DNA of 64,000 bases from Flavobacteriales bacterium (GTDB lineage Bacteria > Bacteroidota > Bacteroidia > Flavobacteriales_D > Sanyastnellaceae). The position numbers and the translations under genes were made by a program. Positions within the stretch are counted from its first letter, which is position 1. Every line of letters begins with the position of its first letter. The notes below the pieces were generated by a model that saw only the letters and a list, made by a program, of their open reading frames with translations, was not told the origin of the DNA and did no database searches. Of this stretch, positions 19,683-30,155 are shown piece after piece. The DNA is taken from NCBI GenBank assembly GCA_018402085.1, contig JAGYJM010000002.1:2309501-2373500 (forward strand), in the 5' to 3' direction.

Positions 19683-20973
19683 TTATGGAGGGTTGTGTTC
19701 AGTTAAGTGTGTCATTTGAGTCTAAGCCTATCCCTGTGGGTTATCATAAGTGATGCAATAACCCTTGACCAGGATTGTGGTCGACTCCATTTCTTCTGCA
19801 CCTTCTGGGTAACAAGGTACAGCAGTTTGAACAGAGCTCGTTCAGAGGTGAGTGCCCCTTTGGCCTTGGTGCCTTTCCGAACTTGACGATTGAAGCCCTC
19901 AATGGAGTTGGTGGTATACATTACTCGTTTCACATGTTCATCGTATCCGAAGAAGGTGGTGAGATGCTCCCAGTTACGCTTCCATGATTGGATCATTGCA
20001 GGATATTTCTTGCCCCACTTCTCTTCGAAGTTCTCTAGTTCAGTCTCTGCTTGGTCGATGCTATTCGCCCTGTAAATCAGCCTCATGTCTCGGACCACAG
20101 CTCTTTTGTCTTGCCAGTTCACATAGCGTGTTGAGTTGCGGATCTGATGAACTATGCAAAGCTGCACGTCTGTCCTAGGAAAGACTGTTGTTATGACCTC
20201 CTTGAAGCCTTTCAAGTTGTCGATACTGGCGATAATTATGTCTTCTACACCTCTTGCCTCAAGGTCATTCAGTACTCCCAACCAGAAGCCTGAACTTTCT
20301 GTTTCTGATAGATAGATGCCCAAAAGATCCTTCTCTCCTTCAACGTTCATTCCAAGTGCCATGTAAGCAGCCATTTGTTTAACCCGTCCGTCTTGCTTGA
20401 CCTTGAAGAACATAGCATCCATCCACAAGAACACATACACCGAGTCGAGCGGCGGCTTCGCCACTCTTCGATTTCTGGCCATACTCTATCTGTGATGGCA
20501 CTTAGTTGTGCCTTACTCAAGTTCATGTCATACATCTCATCGATATGATCGGAGATGTCTTGATAGCTCATACCTGAACTGTAAAGCCCTATGATTTTCT
20601 TTTCAAGACTATCGCCTAACGCCCGTTGTCGTTTCGGTATAAGACTCGGTTCGTAAGTGCCGTCGCGGTCGCGCGGAGTCTCGATTTCTATCTCTCCAGA
20701 ACTCGTCTTCACACGCTTCTTACCCTTGCCATTACGACGGTTCGGACGAGCTGATTCAACGTGTGCATCCATCTCGCCCTCAAGACTCGCTTCTAGAACG
20801 TGCTTGATCATAGGCGTCAGTGCGCCATCCTTACCCGTTAAAGGCTTGCCTGACTGAAGTGCCGATAAGACCGCTTCCAGTAACTTGTCTGCTTCTGATT
20901 TCTCTTTCATTGTATCAAGGTATTTGTTATTTCATTTGCCTTGACACACTTTTCTGAACAGTCTCTTATGGAG
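19683..20973. mobile_element. IS256-like insertion sequence (19691-20965) with 8-bp TSD TTATGGAG
   Basis: Left IR 19691-19714 GGTTGTGTTCAGTTAAGTGTGTCA; right IR (rc of 20942-20965) GAGACTGTTCAGAAAAGTGTGTCA; TTATGGAG at 19683-19690 and 20966-20973. Confidence 0.9.
19712..20910 (-). pseudogene. IS256-family (mutator-type) transposase, frameshifted
   Basis: MKEKSEADKLLEAVLSALQSGKPLTGKDGALTPMIKHVLEASLEGEMDAH...WPEIEEWRSR / PLDSVYVFLWMDAMFFKVKQDGRVKQMAAYMALGMN...VMYTTNSIEGFNRQVRK. The halves are in different frames, breaking near 20445-20455. Confidence 0.9.
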
Positions 20974-20979
20974 AGTATT

Positions 20980-21965
20980 ACCCACGGATGCCTATGAGGC
21001 ATCCTCCTGTTCTGAATTCCACTCTACGGAAGTCGCCGCGATACGAAGATTCACGGACGGCTGGGAGGCCGTCCCTCCCATTTTTCACCACAACACCTGC
21101 GCCTCGCAAAGATGCGACGCCATGGGATACCATCCCTCTCACTCTCACTCTCACTCTCATTCTCATTCTCACTCTCCCTCTCATTCTCATTTTCATGTAC
21201 GCACTTACAATTTTGTTTCGACTGTAACCCACGGATGCCTATGAGGCATCCTCCTGTTCTGAATTCCACTCTACGGAAGTCGCCGCGATACGAAGATTCA
21301 CGGACGGCTGGGAGGCCGTCCCTCCCATTTTTCACCACAACACCTGCGCGTCGCAAAGATGCGACGCCATGGGATACCATCCCTCTCACTCTCACTCTCA
21401 CTCTCATTCTCATTCTCACTCTCACTCTCATTTCCATGTACGCACTTACAATTTTGTTTCGACTGTCACCCACGGATGCCTATGAGGCATCCTCCTGTTC
21501 TGAATTCCACTCTACGGAAGTCGCCGCGATACGAAGATTCACGGACGGCTGGGAGGCCGTCCCTCCCATTTTTCACCACAACACCTGCGCGTCGCAAAGA
21601 TGCGACGCCATGGGATACCATCCCTCTCACTCTCACTCTCACTCTCATTCTCATTCTCACTCTCCCTCTCATTCTCATTTTCATGTACGCACTTACAATT
21701 TTGTTTCGACTGTCACCCACGGATGCCTATGAGGCATCCTCCTGTTCTGAATTCCACTCTACGGAAGTCGCCGCGATACGAAGATTCACGGACGGCTGGG
21801 AGGCCGTCCCTCCCATTTTTCACCACAACACCTGCGCGTCGCAAAGATGCGACGCCATGGGATACCATCCCTCTCATTCTCATTCTCATTCTCACTCTCA
21901 CTCTCCCTCTCACTCTCACTCTCACTCTCATTTCCATGTGCGCACTGCAGTGCGCACTTACAATT
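20980..21965. repeat. Four tandem copies of a ~247-bp repeat with internal CTCACT/CTCATT hexamer microsatellite
   Basis: CCCACGGATGCC starts at 20981, 21228, 21469 and 21716 (periods 247, 241, 247; difference 6 bp = one hexamer). Confidence 0.97.
21938..21957. repeat. Perfect 20-bp palindrome
   Basis: GTGCGCACTGCAGTGCGCAC. Confidence 0.9.
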
Positions 21966-22033
21966 CCATCCCGCGCTTTCGCGAGGAGAGCATGATTTTG
22001 CATTATCTTAACCGCTGCGAAAAGTGACAAGAC

Positions 22034-23812
22034 ATGGAGAAGCCAACCCGACTGTTCGATTTCCCTTATTACCAGCTCGAGCACAACCCGCTCGACGTGA
22101 TGATGACCTCGAAACTCGAGGATAAATGGACCACCTACAGCACGGGGGAGTTCATTGACAAAATGAATGCGCTTTCGCGCGGATTGATCGAGTTGGGCGT
22201 GCAGCCCGGCGACAAGATCGCACTGATCTCGCACAACAACCGATGCGAGTGGAATGTCTGCGACCATGCGATCCTCCAGATTGGTGCGATCGACGTGCCG
22301 ATCTACCCCACCATGTCTGAAAAAGACTACGAGTATATCTTCAACCATGCCGAAGTCAAGCATTGTTTCGTATCGAACGATGAACTGTACGAGAAGGTGA
22401 TGAACATCAAAGACAAGGTTTCCACCTTGCAGAATGTCTACACCTACGAGCCGGTCAAGAACGCTCCAAGCTGGGAAGAAGTAGTGGAGCTCGGTAAATC
22501 CGACACCCACGCCGTGGAAGTGAAAAAACGTGCCGGGGTGATCAAGCCTGACGACCTGGCGACGCTCATTTATACTTCCGGTACGACCGGATTACCGAAA
22601 GGGGTGATGCTGACACATGATAACATTACCTCGAATGCCATCGACAGCTGCGACCGACTGCCACAGGTGGAATCGAAGGATCTCCGTGTACTCAGCTTCT
22701 TGCCGGTGTGCCACATCTTTGAAAGGATGCTGCATTACATGTACATCTACCAGGGCGCTACCATCTGGTTCGCAGAAAGTCTAGACACCATAAAAGAAGA
22801 CCTCCAGCGCAGTAAGCCTGTTGTGTTTACAGCCGTGCCGCGTCTTCTGGAGAAATTCTACGACGGTATCGTGGCAAAAGGCACATCAGCAGGAGGCATC
22901 AAAGCCAAACTCTTCTCATGGGCAGTGAACCTGGCGCTCGAATGGGAGCCGGATCGTAAGAACGGTGGCTTTTACGAATTCAAACTCGGGATCGCGCGCA
23001 AGTTGGTCTTCTCGAAAGTGAAAGTGGCTCTCGGACTCACTGAAGTTGAAGCTGTAGCATCAGGAAGCGCCGCACTGCAGCCCCGGCTTGCACGGTTTTT
23101 TAACGGAGCCGGGATTCCGGTTTACGAGGGCTACGGCCTCACTGAGACTTCGCCGGTGATCAGCGTAAACACCCTCAATAAGCCGGGTATGCTGCGCATC
23201 GGCTACGTCGGCAAAACCATCGATCATGTACAAATCAAGATCGCGGCAGATGGTGAAATCCTCTGCAAAGGGCCGAATGTGATGATCGGCTATTACAAAG
23301 ATCCTGAAAAGACTTCTGAAGTGCTGAAAGACGGTTGGTTCCACACCGGTGACATCGGTGAAATCCATGATGGTTTTCTGAAAATAACCGACCGCAAGAA
23401 GCAGATTTTTAAAACGTCCGGCGGTAAGTATATTGCACCGCAACTGCTCGAAAATGCGCTCAAGGAGTCGCTATTTATTGAGCAATGTATCGTGGTCGGT
23501 GAAGGCAAAAAGCACCCCGCTGCACTGGTGGTACCTTCATTCGAAGCGGTCGAAGAGTGGTGCCGTCGCCATGACATCAAATACGAGGGCCCAGAGTCTA
23601 TTGCGAACGACGAGCGCATCACTTCGCGCATCCAAAAAGACATTGAGAAATCAATGCAGCCCTTCGGCAACTGGGAACGCGTGAAGAAGGTTACTTACCT
23701 CACCGATCCTTTCACCATTGAAGAGGGCGAGTTGACCCCGACGCTGAAGCTGAAGCGCAAGCCGATCCTCAAGAAATACGGTGATCTGATCGAAAAGATG
23801 TACGCAGAGTAG
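22034..23812 (+). CDS. Long-chain acyl-CoA synthetase (AMP-forming)
   Basis: LATLIYTSGTTGLPKGVMLTHDNI; YEGYGLTETSPVISVN; GWFHTGDIGEIHDGFLKITDRKKQIFKTSGGKYIAPQ. Confidence 0.95.
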   Translation: MEKPTRLFDFPYYQLEHNPLDVMMTSKLEDKWTTYSTGEFIDKMNALSRGLIELGVQPGDKIALISHNNRCEWNVCDHAILQIGAIDVPIYPTMSEKDYEYIFNHAEVKHCFVSNDELYEKVMNIKDKVSTLQNVYTYEPVKNAPSWEEVVELGKSDTHAVEVKKRAGVIKPDDLATLIYTSGTTGLPKGVMLTHDNITSNAIDSCDRLPQVESKDLRVLSFLPVCHIFERMLHYMYIYQGATIWFAESLDTIKEDLQRSKPVVFTAVPRLLEKFYDGIVAKGTSAGGIKAKLFSWAVNLALEWEPDRKNGGFYEFKLGIARKLVFSKVKVALGLTEVEAVASGSAALQPRLARFFNGAGIPVYEGYGLTETSPVISVNTLNKPGMLRIGYVGKTIDHVQIKIAADGEILCKGPNVMIGYYKDPEKTSEVLKDGWFHTGDIGEIHDGFLKITDRKKQIFKTSGGKYIAPQLLENALKESLFIEQCIVVGEGKKHPAALVVPSFEAVEEWCRRHDIKYEGPESIANDERITSRIQKDIEKSMQPFGNWERVKKVTYLTDPFTIEEGELTPTLKLKRKPILKKYGDLIEKMYAE

Positions 23813-23815
23813 GCG

Positions 23816-24406
23816 ATGTTAGAAACGCTTGAACGCTGGGATCAGCAGCTTTTTCTTTTCCTGAATGGTCTCAACGCAGAAGCGTTGGATGGCGTCATGT
23901 TCGTGCTCACCAAAGGTTGGTTCTGGATACCGGTATTTGCCTTCCTCCTCTTCAAACTCTGGAAGAAGTACCCCTCACCCAGGCGATACGGTGCGGTGAT
24001 CCTCTCGGTTGCCCTTACCGTAACTGCCTGCGATATGATCTCTACGCGTGCGCTGAAACAACAGGTGAAACGCTATCGTCCGACCCATCATCTGGAAATC
24101 GGTCAGCAAGTTCACACGGTCACCGATTTCAACGGCAACGAATACCGGGGCGGGAAGTTCGGCTTTGTCTCTTCACATGCCGCCAACTTTTTCGGTATCG
24201 CCACGCTAAGCTTTCTCCTCCTTGGAGATGGTAAGCGCTGGTACTGGCTCTTTGGCTGGGCCGCACTCGTGGCTTACACTCGCATTTACCTTGGGGTGCA
24301 TTACCCTTCTGATCTCATTGCGGGCGGACTACTCGGCGTCATCTGCGGGATCCTTTTCGCGCGTTTTGCAAGGGTGTTGCACCGCTTAATTCCGACGTAT
24401 GCTTAA
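23816..24406 (+). CDS. PAP2-superfamily phosphatase
   Basis: KQQVKRYRP...SSHAANFFGIATL...YTRIYLGVHYPSDLIAG (tripartite PAP2 signature). Confidence 0.9.
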   Translation: MLETLERWDQQLFLFLNGLNAEALDGVMFVLTKGWFWIPVFAFLLFKLWKKYPSPRRYGAVILSVALTVTACDMISTRALKQQVKRYRPTHHLEIGQQVHTVTDFNGNEYRGGKFGFVSSHAANFFGIATLSFLLLGDGKRWYWLFGWAALVAYTRIYLGVHYPSDLIAGGLLGVICGILFARFARVLHRLIPTYA

Positions 24407-24761
24407 GGTACTGGCAGTATTCATTGGCGGCGGACTCGGAAGCGTGGTGCGCTACGCAATCGGACTCGGCACTGCTTCGCTGGCTGGCGATTTTCCGATT
24501 GGCACTTTACTCGCGAATGTTGCGGCAACAGGTTTTATGGCCCTCTCGTTGCTCTGGCTCTCGGGGCGTACTGACCTGCCCTCCTGGCTCTCCCTCCTGC
24601 TGATCACCGGCTTCTGCGGAGGCTTCAGCACCTTTTCTACCTTCAGCGTAGATACGGTGCGGCTCTACCAGCAGGGACTCACGGCGATGGCCGTGACCAA
24701 CGTAGCCCTCAATGTGCTGATTTGTGTGCTTCTTGCTGCAGCCATTGTAAAGAAATTGTAA
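24399..24761 (+). CDS. crcB: Fluoride exporter CrcB/Fluc
   Basis: LKVLAVFIGGGLGSVVRYAIG; GFCGGFSTFSTFSVDTVRL. Confidence 0.93.
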   Translation: MLKVLAVFIGGGLGSVVRYAIGLGTASLAGDFPIGTLLANVAATGFMALSLLWLSGRTDLPSWLSLLLITGFCGGFSTFSTFSVDTVRLYQQGLTAMAVTNVALNVLICVLLAAAIVKKL

Positions 24762-24813
24762 ACAGCTCCGCGATAGCCCCTAAGCCTTCTACCTTTGGTG
24801 CAAAATCTGTCTG

Positions 24814-26526
24814 ATGACCCGTTCACTCCTGTTTCTTGCCTTGATCCTTACTGCATGTTCTTCAACAGCCGATCTACCGCCGGTTCAGACCGAGCCCGTG
24901 GTAAATGATGAACAAGGCGCACAACCTGTGCCGGGCAACCCCGGAACACCGAATGCAAATTTCAATCGACCGAAACTCGTGGTGGGTGTCACCGTTGACC
25001 AGATGCGCCTCGATTACCTCTATCGCTACTGGAACGACTTCACAGAAGACGGGTTCAAACGACTGGTGCAAGAGGGTACCTTCTGCTCGAACAACCATTA
25101 CAGCTTCGCACCTACCTACACGGGCCCCGGGCATGCGTCTATTTATACCGGTACCACACCGGCGATCCATGGCATTATTGCCAATGACTGGTACGATCGC
25201 GAAGAAGGCATGGTGTATTGCGCGCAAGACAGTGCGCAGAGAGGGACAGGCACCGACGGTACGGGCGGACGCATGTCGCCCCACCGTATGCTGAGCACCA
25301 CCTTCACCGATGAACTTCGCCTCGCTACACAGTTTGAAGGCAAAGTGATCGGCATGTCAATGAAAGATCGCGGATCGATTTTACCTGCCGGTCATCACCC
25401 CAATGGTGCGTACTGGTTCATCGGAAACGATGAAGGCAATTTTGTCACAAGCAGCTACTACACCGAAACCTTGCCGCAATGGGTGCAGGATTTCAACGCG
25501 CAGCGGCTGCCGGATGCCTACCTCGCCGAAGGCTGGACTCTCCTGCGCGACACCAGCGCATACAACGAAAGCTACGTTGATAACAACGCCCATGAACAGC
25601 CTTATCCCGGGATGATTCGTGCGGTGTTCCCATACGATTTCAGCGACATTACCAATGAGCGCTATGACCTCATCAAGGCAACACCCCACGGCGCAAGCCT
25701 GCTGGTTGACTTTGCTAAAGCCGCCATTGAAGCAGAGCAACTCGGCGCTGACACAACACCCGATGTGCTCGCATTGAGTTTTTCAAACACCGATTACGCC
25801 GGCCACCAGTTTGGTCCGCAAGCCATGGAGGTGCAAGACACTTACCTCCGCCTTGACGAAGACATCGCCAGGCTTCTCAACTACCTCGATGAGCAAGTTG
25901 GTGAAGGTGCGTACGTGGTTTTCCTGACAGCCGACCACGGAGGTGCCACCGTACCGAGCTACGGCGAAAAATTCGGCATGCCCGGCGGCTACTGGAAACC
26001 ACAAGCCATGCTTGACGTGCTCAATGGTGCTCTGCAAGCCGAATTCGGAGATGGTGAATGGATCAGCAACTACAGCAATGACCAGCTCTTTTTTGATCGC
26101 GAGCTAATGGCTGTCAAGGAGGTTGATCTCGAAGATGCCACCGAAATCGTGGTACGCATTGCGCGCACCTTCCCGGAAGTATACACCGCACTCGCCCTTG
26201 AAGAGTTTCTTGAGCAAGACTACGACGAGCTTCCGCTGCAGACCATTCAGCGGGGCATCCATCCGCAGCGCTCTGGCGACGTGATCATCGTGACGTTACC
26301 GGGCTACATCGAATACGGTTTTCAGGGAACTACGCACGGGTCTCCGTTCAGCTATGACACCCACGTGCCGCTGATTTTCTATGGAGCAGGCGTTCCGGCA
26401 GGGGTTGAAATTGCACGGCGGACGAATATCCGCGATATTGCGCCTACCGTGTCGAACATCCTTCGCATTCCGCAGCCATCCGGTTGCACCGGAAATCCCG
26501 TTTATGAGATGTTCGAGCGGCGTTAA
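24814..26526 (+). CDS. PafA-like alkaline phosphatase (nucleotide pyrophosphatase/phosphodiesterase fold)
   Basis: LVVGVTVDQMRLDYLYRYWNDFTEDGFKRLVQEGTFCSNNHYSFAPTYTGPGHASIYTGTTPAIHGIIANDWYDR. Confidence 0.88.
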   Translation: MTRSLLFLALILTACSSTADLPPVQTEPVVNDEQGAQPVPGNPGTPNANFNRPKLVVGVTVDQMRLDYLYRYWNDFTEDGFKRLVQEGTFCSNNHYSFAPTYTGPGHASIYTGTTPAIHGIIANDWYDREEGMVYCAQDSAQRGTGTDGTGGRMSPHRMLSTTFTDELRLATQFEGKVIGMSMKDRGSILPAGHHPNGAYWFIGNDEGNFVTSSYYTETLPQWVQDFNAQRLPDAYLAEGWTLLRDTSAYNESYVDNNAHEQPYPGMIRAVFPYDFSDITNERYDLIKATPHGASLLVDFAKAAIEAEQLGADTTPDVLALSFSNTDYAGHQFGPQAMEVQDTYLRLDEDIARLLNYLDEQVGEGAYVVFLTADHGGATVPSYGEKFGMPGGYWKPQAMLDVLNGALQAEFGDGEWISNYSNDQLFFDRELMAVKEVDLEDATEIVVRIARTFPEVYTALALEEFLEQDYDELPLQTIQRGIHPQRSGDVIIVTLPGYIEYGFQGTTHGSPFSYDTHVPLIFYGAGVPAGVEIARRTNIRDIAPTVSNILRIPQPSGCTGNPVYEMFERR

Positions 26527-26538
26527 GTCGTAAGAATC

Positions 26539-28254
26539 ATGCCTGAAGAAACCATCCGGTACACCCTTTCCGCTGAGCATACACACCGGCAGATGCTCGA
26601 TTTGCATGCGGTATTTCCAACCGCGCAGAAAGACCACCTCGAGTTGCAGCTCCCCTCCTGGCGTCCGGGCCGCTACCAGCTGGGCAACTTCGCCCAAAAC
26701 ATCCAGCGCTTTTGCGCTGAAAAAACAGACGGCACACCCCTGCCCTGCCGTAAAGTGAGCAAAGATCGCTGGAAGATCGACTGCAAAGGCGAGAGCGAAG
26801 TGGTGGTGCGCTACAATTACCACGCGGCCGAATTGAACGCCGGCTCTACCTGGGTAGATGACCGTCAGGTATACGTGAACCCGGTGAACTGTTTTCTGTA
26901 CATCCCGCAACGCCCAGAACTTGGATATCGTATTGAGCTGAACGTACCTGCGCATTACCAGGTAGCAACCGGAATGCCCAAAGAGAGCGACCATGTGCTG
27001 CTTGCGCGCGACGTGCAGCACGTGATGGATTCGCCGTTTATCACCGCTGATGCACTCTGGCATTGCGATTACGAGGTCGAAGGCAAGACTTATCACATCT
27101 GGATCAACGGACGGCATCGCTTTACTGAAGAGCAGTTGATCAGCGATTTCAAGCCCTTTACAGAAGTCATGGTGAAGCGCTTTGGAAGCATCCCCTGTGA
27201 CGAATACCACTTTATGTTCCAGTTTCCGGATCACGACACGCGCCACGGGGTGGAGCATGAGAACTCAACCGTGATCACAATCGGTCCGGCTGAACTGATG
27301 ATGACCCGACACTGGTATGAAGAACTGCTAGGCATCAGCTGCCATGAGTTGTACCATACCTGGAACATTAAGAACATTCGTCCGGCCGACATGATGCCCT
27401 ACGATTTCAGCCGTGAGAATTACTCGCGCCTGGGCTATGTCGCCGAAGGCGTGACCACCTACTACGGCGACCTCTATTTGTTCCGTTCGAAATTCTTTGA
27501 CGAGCCGGCCTATTTCAAACTGCTTGCCGGTCAGATCGATCGCCACCTGCATAATGCGGGGCGCTTCAATCTGAGCGTGGCCGACAGCAGTTTTGACACC
27601 TGGCTTGACGGCTACCAGCCGGGCATTCCGCACCGCAAGGTATCGATCTACACTGAAGGCTGTCTCACTGCCTTCATGACGGATGTGGCCATCCTTGAGC
27701 ATACCAACAGCGAAAAATCGCTGGATGATGTAATGGTCGCGCTGTACGAACAATTCGGTCAAGCCGGAAAGGGATACACCGAAGCTGACTACCACGAAAT
27801 ATGCGAAGCGACCGCAGGCAGTGACCTTCGTGAAATCTTTGACAGCTACATCTACGGAACCGAAGACTATCTGCCGGCGCTGCAGCGCTCGCTTGATCTG
27901 CTCGGACTACAACTGGTGCTCAAGCAAGGCGATACTTTCGGACAAAAAGCCGGAATGAAATACAAAGAAGTCGGCAATGCGATTGAGGTGCTGACCGTTT
28001 GGCCGGGCAGTGCGGCTGACAGCGCAGGACTTTCACCGGGTGACCGCATCACCGCAGTAGAAGGCATTCAGGCAGACAGCTATGTCTCAGCCACCATCGC
28101 GCTCGCTGAGCGTACTGCCATCGAAGTGGATTTCATCCGCCACCGTCAGCGCCGTCAAACGACGGTGCAATTGACTGACGAGCGCTACTACCCGAAAGTG
28201 GAAATCAAGAGAGTAAAAGACACCGCCATGTACAAGGCGTGGAGTCTGCAATAG
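26539..28254 (+). CDS. M61 family metallopeptidase (glycyl aminopeptidase-like) with PDZ domain
   Basis: GISCHELYHTWNIKNIRPADM; C-term GSAADSAGLSPGDRITAVEG. Confidence 0.92.
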   Translation: MPEETIRYTLSAEHTHRQMLDLHAVFPTAQKDHLELQLPSWRPGRYQLGNFAQNIQRFCAEKTDGTPLPCRKVSKDRWKIDCKGESEVVVRYNYHAAELNAGSTWVDDRQVYVNPVNCFLYIPQRPELGYRIELNVPAHYQVATGMPKESDHVLLARDVQHVMDSPFITADALWHCDYEVEGKTYHIWINGRHRFTEEQLISDFKPFTEVMVKRFGSIPCDEYHFMFQFPDHDTRHGVEHENSTVITIGPAELMMTRHWYEELLGISCHELYHTWNIKNIRPADMMPYDFSRENYSRLGYVAEGVTTYYGDLYLFRSKFFDEPAYFKLLAGQIDRHLHNAGRFNLSVADSSFDTWLDGYQPGIPHRKVSIYTEGCLTAFMTDVAILEHTNSEKSLDDVMVALYEQFGQAGKGYTEADYHEICEATAGSDLREIFDSYIYGTEDYLPALQRSLDLLGLQLVLKQGDTFGQKAGMKYKEVGNAIEVLTVWPGSAADSAGLSPGDRITAVEGIQADSYVSATIALAERTAIEVDFIRHRQRRQTTVQLTDERYYPKVEIKRVKDTAMYKAWSLQ

Positions 28255-28359
28255 TCGTCTGCTGTTGGCTGCTTCGAATAGTTATGGCACGGCACCCGCA
28301 CTGTTCGTTTGCACGATAAGGTATCCGGAACTATCTTGTTCACAGAAAGTTCCCACAAA

Positions 28360-29736
28360 ATGAAGCAATTTCTACTCTCGGTTGGACTGGCCTGCTTGTG
28401 GGTATTGCCGACCCTTGCTCAAATCGGCAGCTACCACAAACCTGCCGAATGGCTTACGCATGAGGCCACCATTCTGCAATGGCCGCACAACAACTTATAT
28501 GGTCCGTGGTACCGCGAAGATGTCAGTCCGACCTTCGTCGCCATGACCCAGGCGCTTTCGCAAAACGAGACCGTCTGGATTCTGGCATATGATTTGGATG
28601 AGTGGGACTTTATTGAAGAAACACTGTTTGATGCCGGAGGTGTAGATTGGGATAACGTTGTGATCTGGAATGTACCCACCGATGACGTCTGGGTGCGTGA
28701 CAATGGTCCGACCTTCGTAGAATATCCGGAAGACAACTGGTATGTTCTCGATTGGGGCTTCAACGGCTGGGGCAACGACACCCCTTACGAACTCTGCGAT
28801 GCGGTTCCTGGGTTGTTTGCTGACTTCTATGGTTACGACTACCTTAACCTGAACGCCATGGTACTCGAAGGTGGTGCCATCGTTCACGATGGCAACGGCA
28901 CCTTGATGGCGACACGCAGCTCGATTGTTCACCCAAGCCGCAATCCGGATCTCACCGAAGAAGAAATCAACGACTACCTGCAGACCTACCTCGGTGTTGA
29001 GCAAATCATCTGGCTCGATGGCGTTTACGGACAAGACATCACCGATCAGCACATAGACGGGTTCATCAAGTTTGCCAATGACAGTACCATCGTAACCATG
29101 AACGAAGCTGACCTCGCCTACTGGCTGGTCGATGCCGATGACCGCGCGCTCATATCCAACGCCCAGAACCTTGAAGGCGAACCTTACAACATCGTCACCC
29201 TGCCGCTCACCGCTGAAAATGTGGTGACTACGTATGATCTCAACCTCGGATACAAAGGTTCATACTGCAATTACTACATCGCCAACGAGTTGGTCATCGT
29301 TCCTACCTACGATGATGTGAACGACCAGATCGCCATTGACATCTTGCAAGAAGTGCATCCTGACCGCGAGGTCATCGGCGTGGATGTTCGCAACCTCTAT
29401 GCTTATGGCGGCATGATTGCCTGCGTGACGAAAGAGATTCCCGAAGGGGTCGTTCCACTTACTGTTTTCGAAGCAGAAGCTTCGGATGCGATGTTGGGCG
29501 CTCCTTACCCAAACCCTGCTGTGAGCGGCACCACCTTCGCACTGAGCGCTCCCCTGCCGGAGTCTGCGGTACTTGAAGTGCATGATACCCGCGGACGTTC
29601 TGTGCGGCGGTTAGTGGTTTCAGCCGGTTCAAATCACATTCTGCTTGACCTGAGCGACGTGGCGACGGGTGTGTATCACTGTACCCTTCGATCCCCGAAG
29701 CGAAACTACGGCATGCAGAAGCTTGTGAATGAGTAA
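28360..29736 (+). CDS. Secreted agmatine deiminase/peptidylarginine deiminase-family protein with T9SS CTD
   Basis: MKQFLLSVGLACLWVLPTLAQIGSYHKPAEWLTHEATILQWPHN; VPTDDVWVRDNGPTF; C-term LGAPYPNPAVSGTTFALSAPLPES...GVYHCTL. Confidence 0.88.
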   Translation: MKQFLLSVGLACLWVLPTLAQIGSYHKPAEWLTHEATILQWPHNNLYGPWYREDVSPTFVAMTQALSQNETVWILAYDLDEWDFIEETLFDAGGVDWDNVVIWNVPTDDVWVRDNGPTFVEYPEDNWYVLDWGFNGWGNDTPYELCDAVPGLFADFYGYDYLNLNAMVLEGGAIVHDGNGTLMATRSSIVHPSRNPDLTEEEINDYLQTYLGVEQIIWLDGVYGQDITDQHIDGFIKFANDSTIVTMNEADLAYWLVDADDRALISNAQNLEGEPYNIVTLPLTAENVVTTYDLNLGYKGSYCNYYIANELVIVPTYDDVNDQIAIDILQEVHPDREVIGVDVRNLYAYGGMIACVTKEIPEGVVPLTVFEAEASDAMLGAPYPNPAVSGTTFALSAPLPESAVLEVHDTRGRSVRRLVVSAGSNHILLDLSDVATGVYHCTLRSPKRNYGMQKLVNE

Positions 29737-29858
29737 ATCTGAGCCTCTTAAAGCAAGGTTTTGTTTGGAATGATTGCGTTTTTTTGCAACTTATACCGCT
29801 AATACGTTTATCAGCCCCGTGTTTGATAAACCCATGTCAAAACTTAAACCTTATTATT

Positions 29859-30101
29859 ATGGAACAACAGGGACAAGCACCCGTAATGAAAACCAGTGAA
29901 TGGGTCGTAACCTTCCTCATCACGGCTATTCCACTAGTGGGACTCATCATGCTCTTTGTTTGGGGCTTCGGCAGTGGAGCCAATCCGAACAAAGCCAACT
30001 GGGCAAAGGCAGCATTGCTGATTTACGCCATTATGATCGTTCTCTACATCCTACTATTCGTGATACTTGGGGTGGCCGGAGCCGCTTCAGGAGCATTTTA
30101 G
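29859..30101 (+). CDS. Small membrane protein
   Basis: MEQQGQAPVMKTSEWVVTFLITAIPLVGLIMLFVWGFGSGANPNKANWAKAALLIYAIMIVLYILLF; two predicted TM helices. Confidence 0.75.
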   Translation: MEQQGQAPVMKTSEWVVTFLITAIPLVGLIMLFVWGFGSGANPNKANWAKAALLIYAIMIVLYILLFVILGVAGAASGAF

Positions 30102-30123
30102 TGTAACTTTAGGAAAACGGAAT

Positions 30124-30155
30124 CTCCTGCCCTCAAAAGGGCGGGAGTTTTTTTT
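30124..30155 (+). terminator. Rho-independent terminator
   Basis: CTCCTGCCCTCAAAAGGGCGGGAGTTTTTTTT. Confidence 0.9.

Noticed and set aside
20440-20460. Programmed -1 frameshift in the IS256 transposase
   Set aside because: IS256-family transposases are normally single-ORF and no canonical slippery heptamer is present; a deletion or sequencing error is simpler.
20978-22027. ORFs with LSLSLSLSF or SHSHSHSH tracts (e.g. 21112-21732, 21359-22027, 21713-22510)
   Set aside because: They are translations of the CTCACT/CTCATT microsatellite within the 247-bp repeats, appear in several frames and lack coding signals.
29784-29858. Upstream start of the small membrane protein ORF
   Set aside because: MEQQGQAPVMK at 29859 gives the expected N-terminus; the upstream extension looks non-coding.
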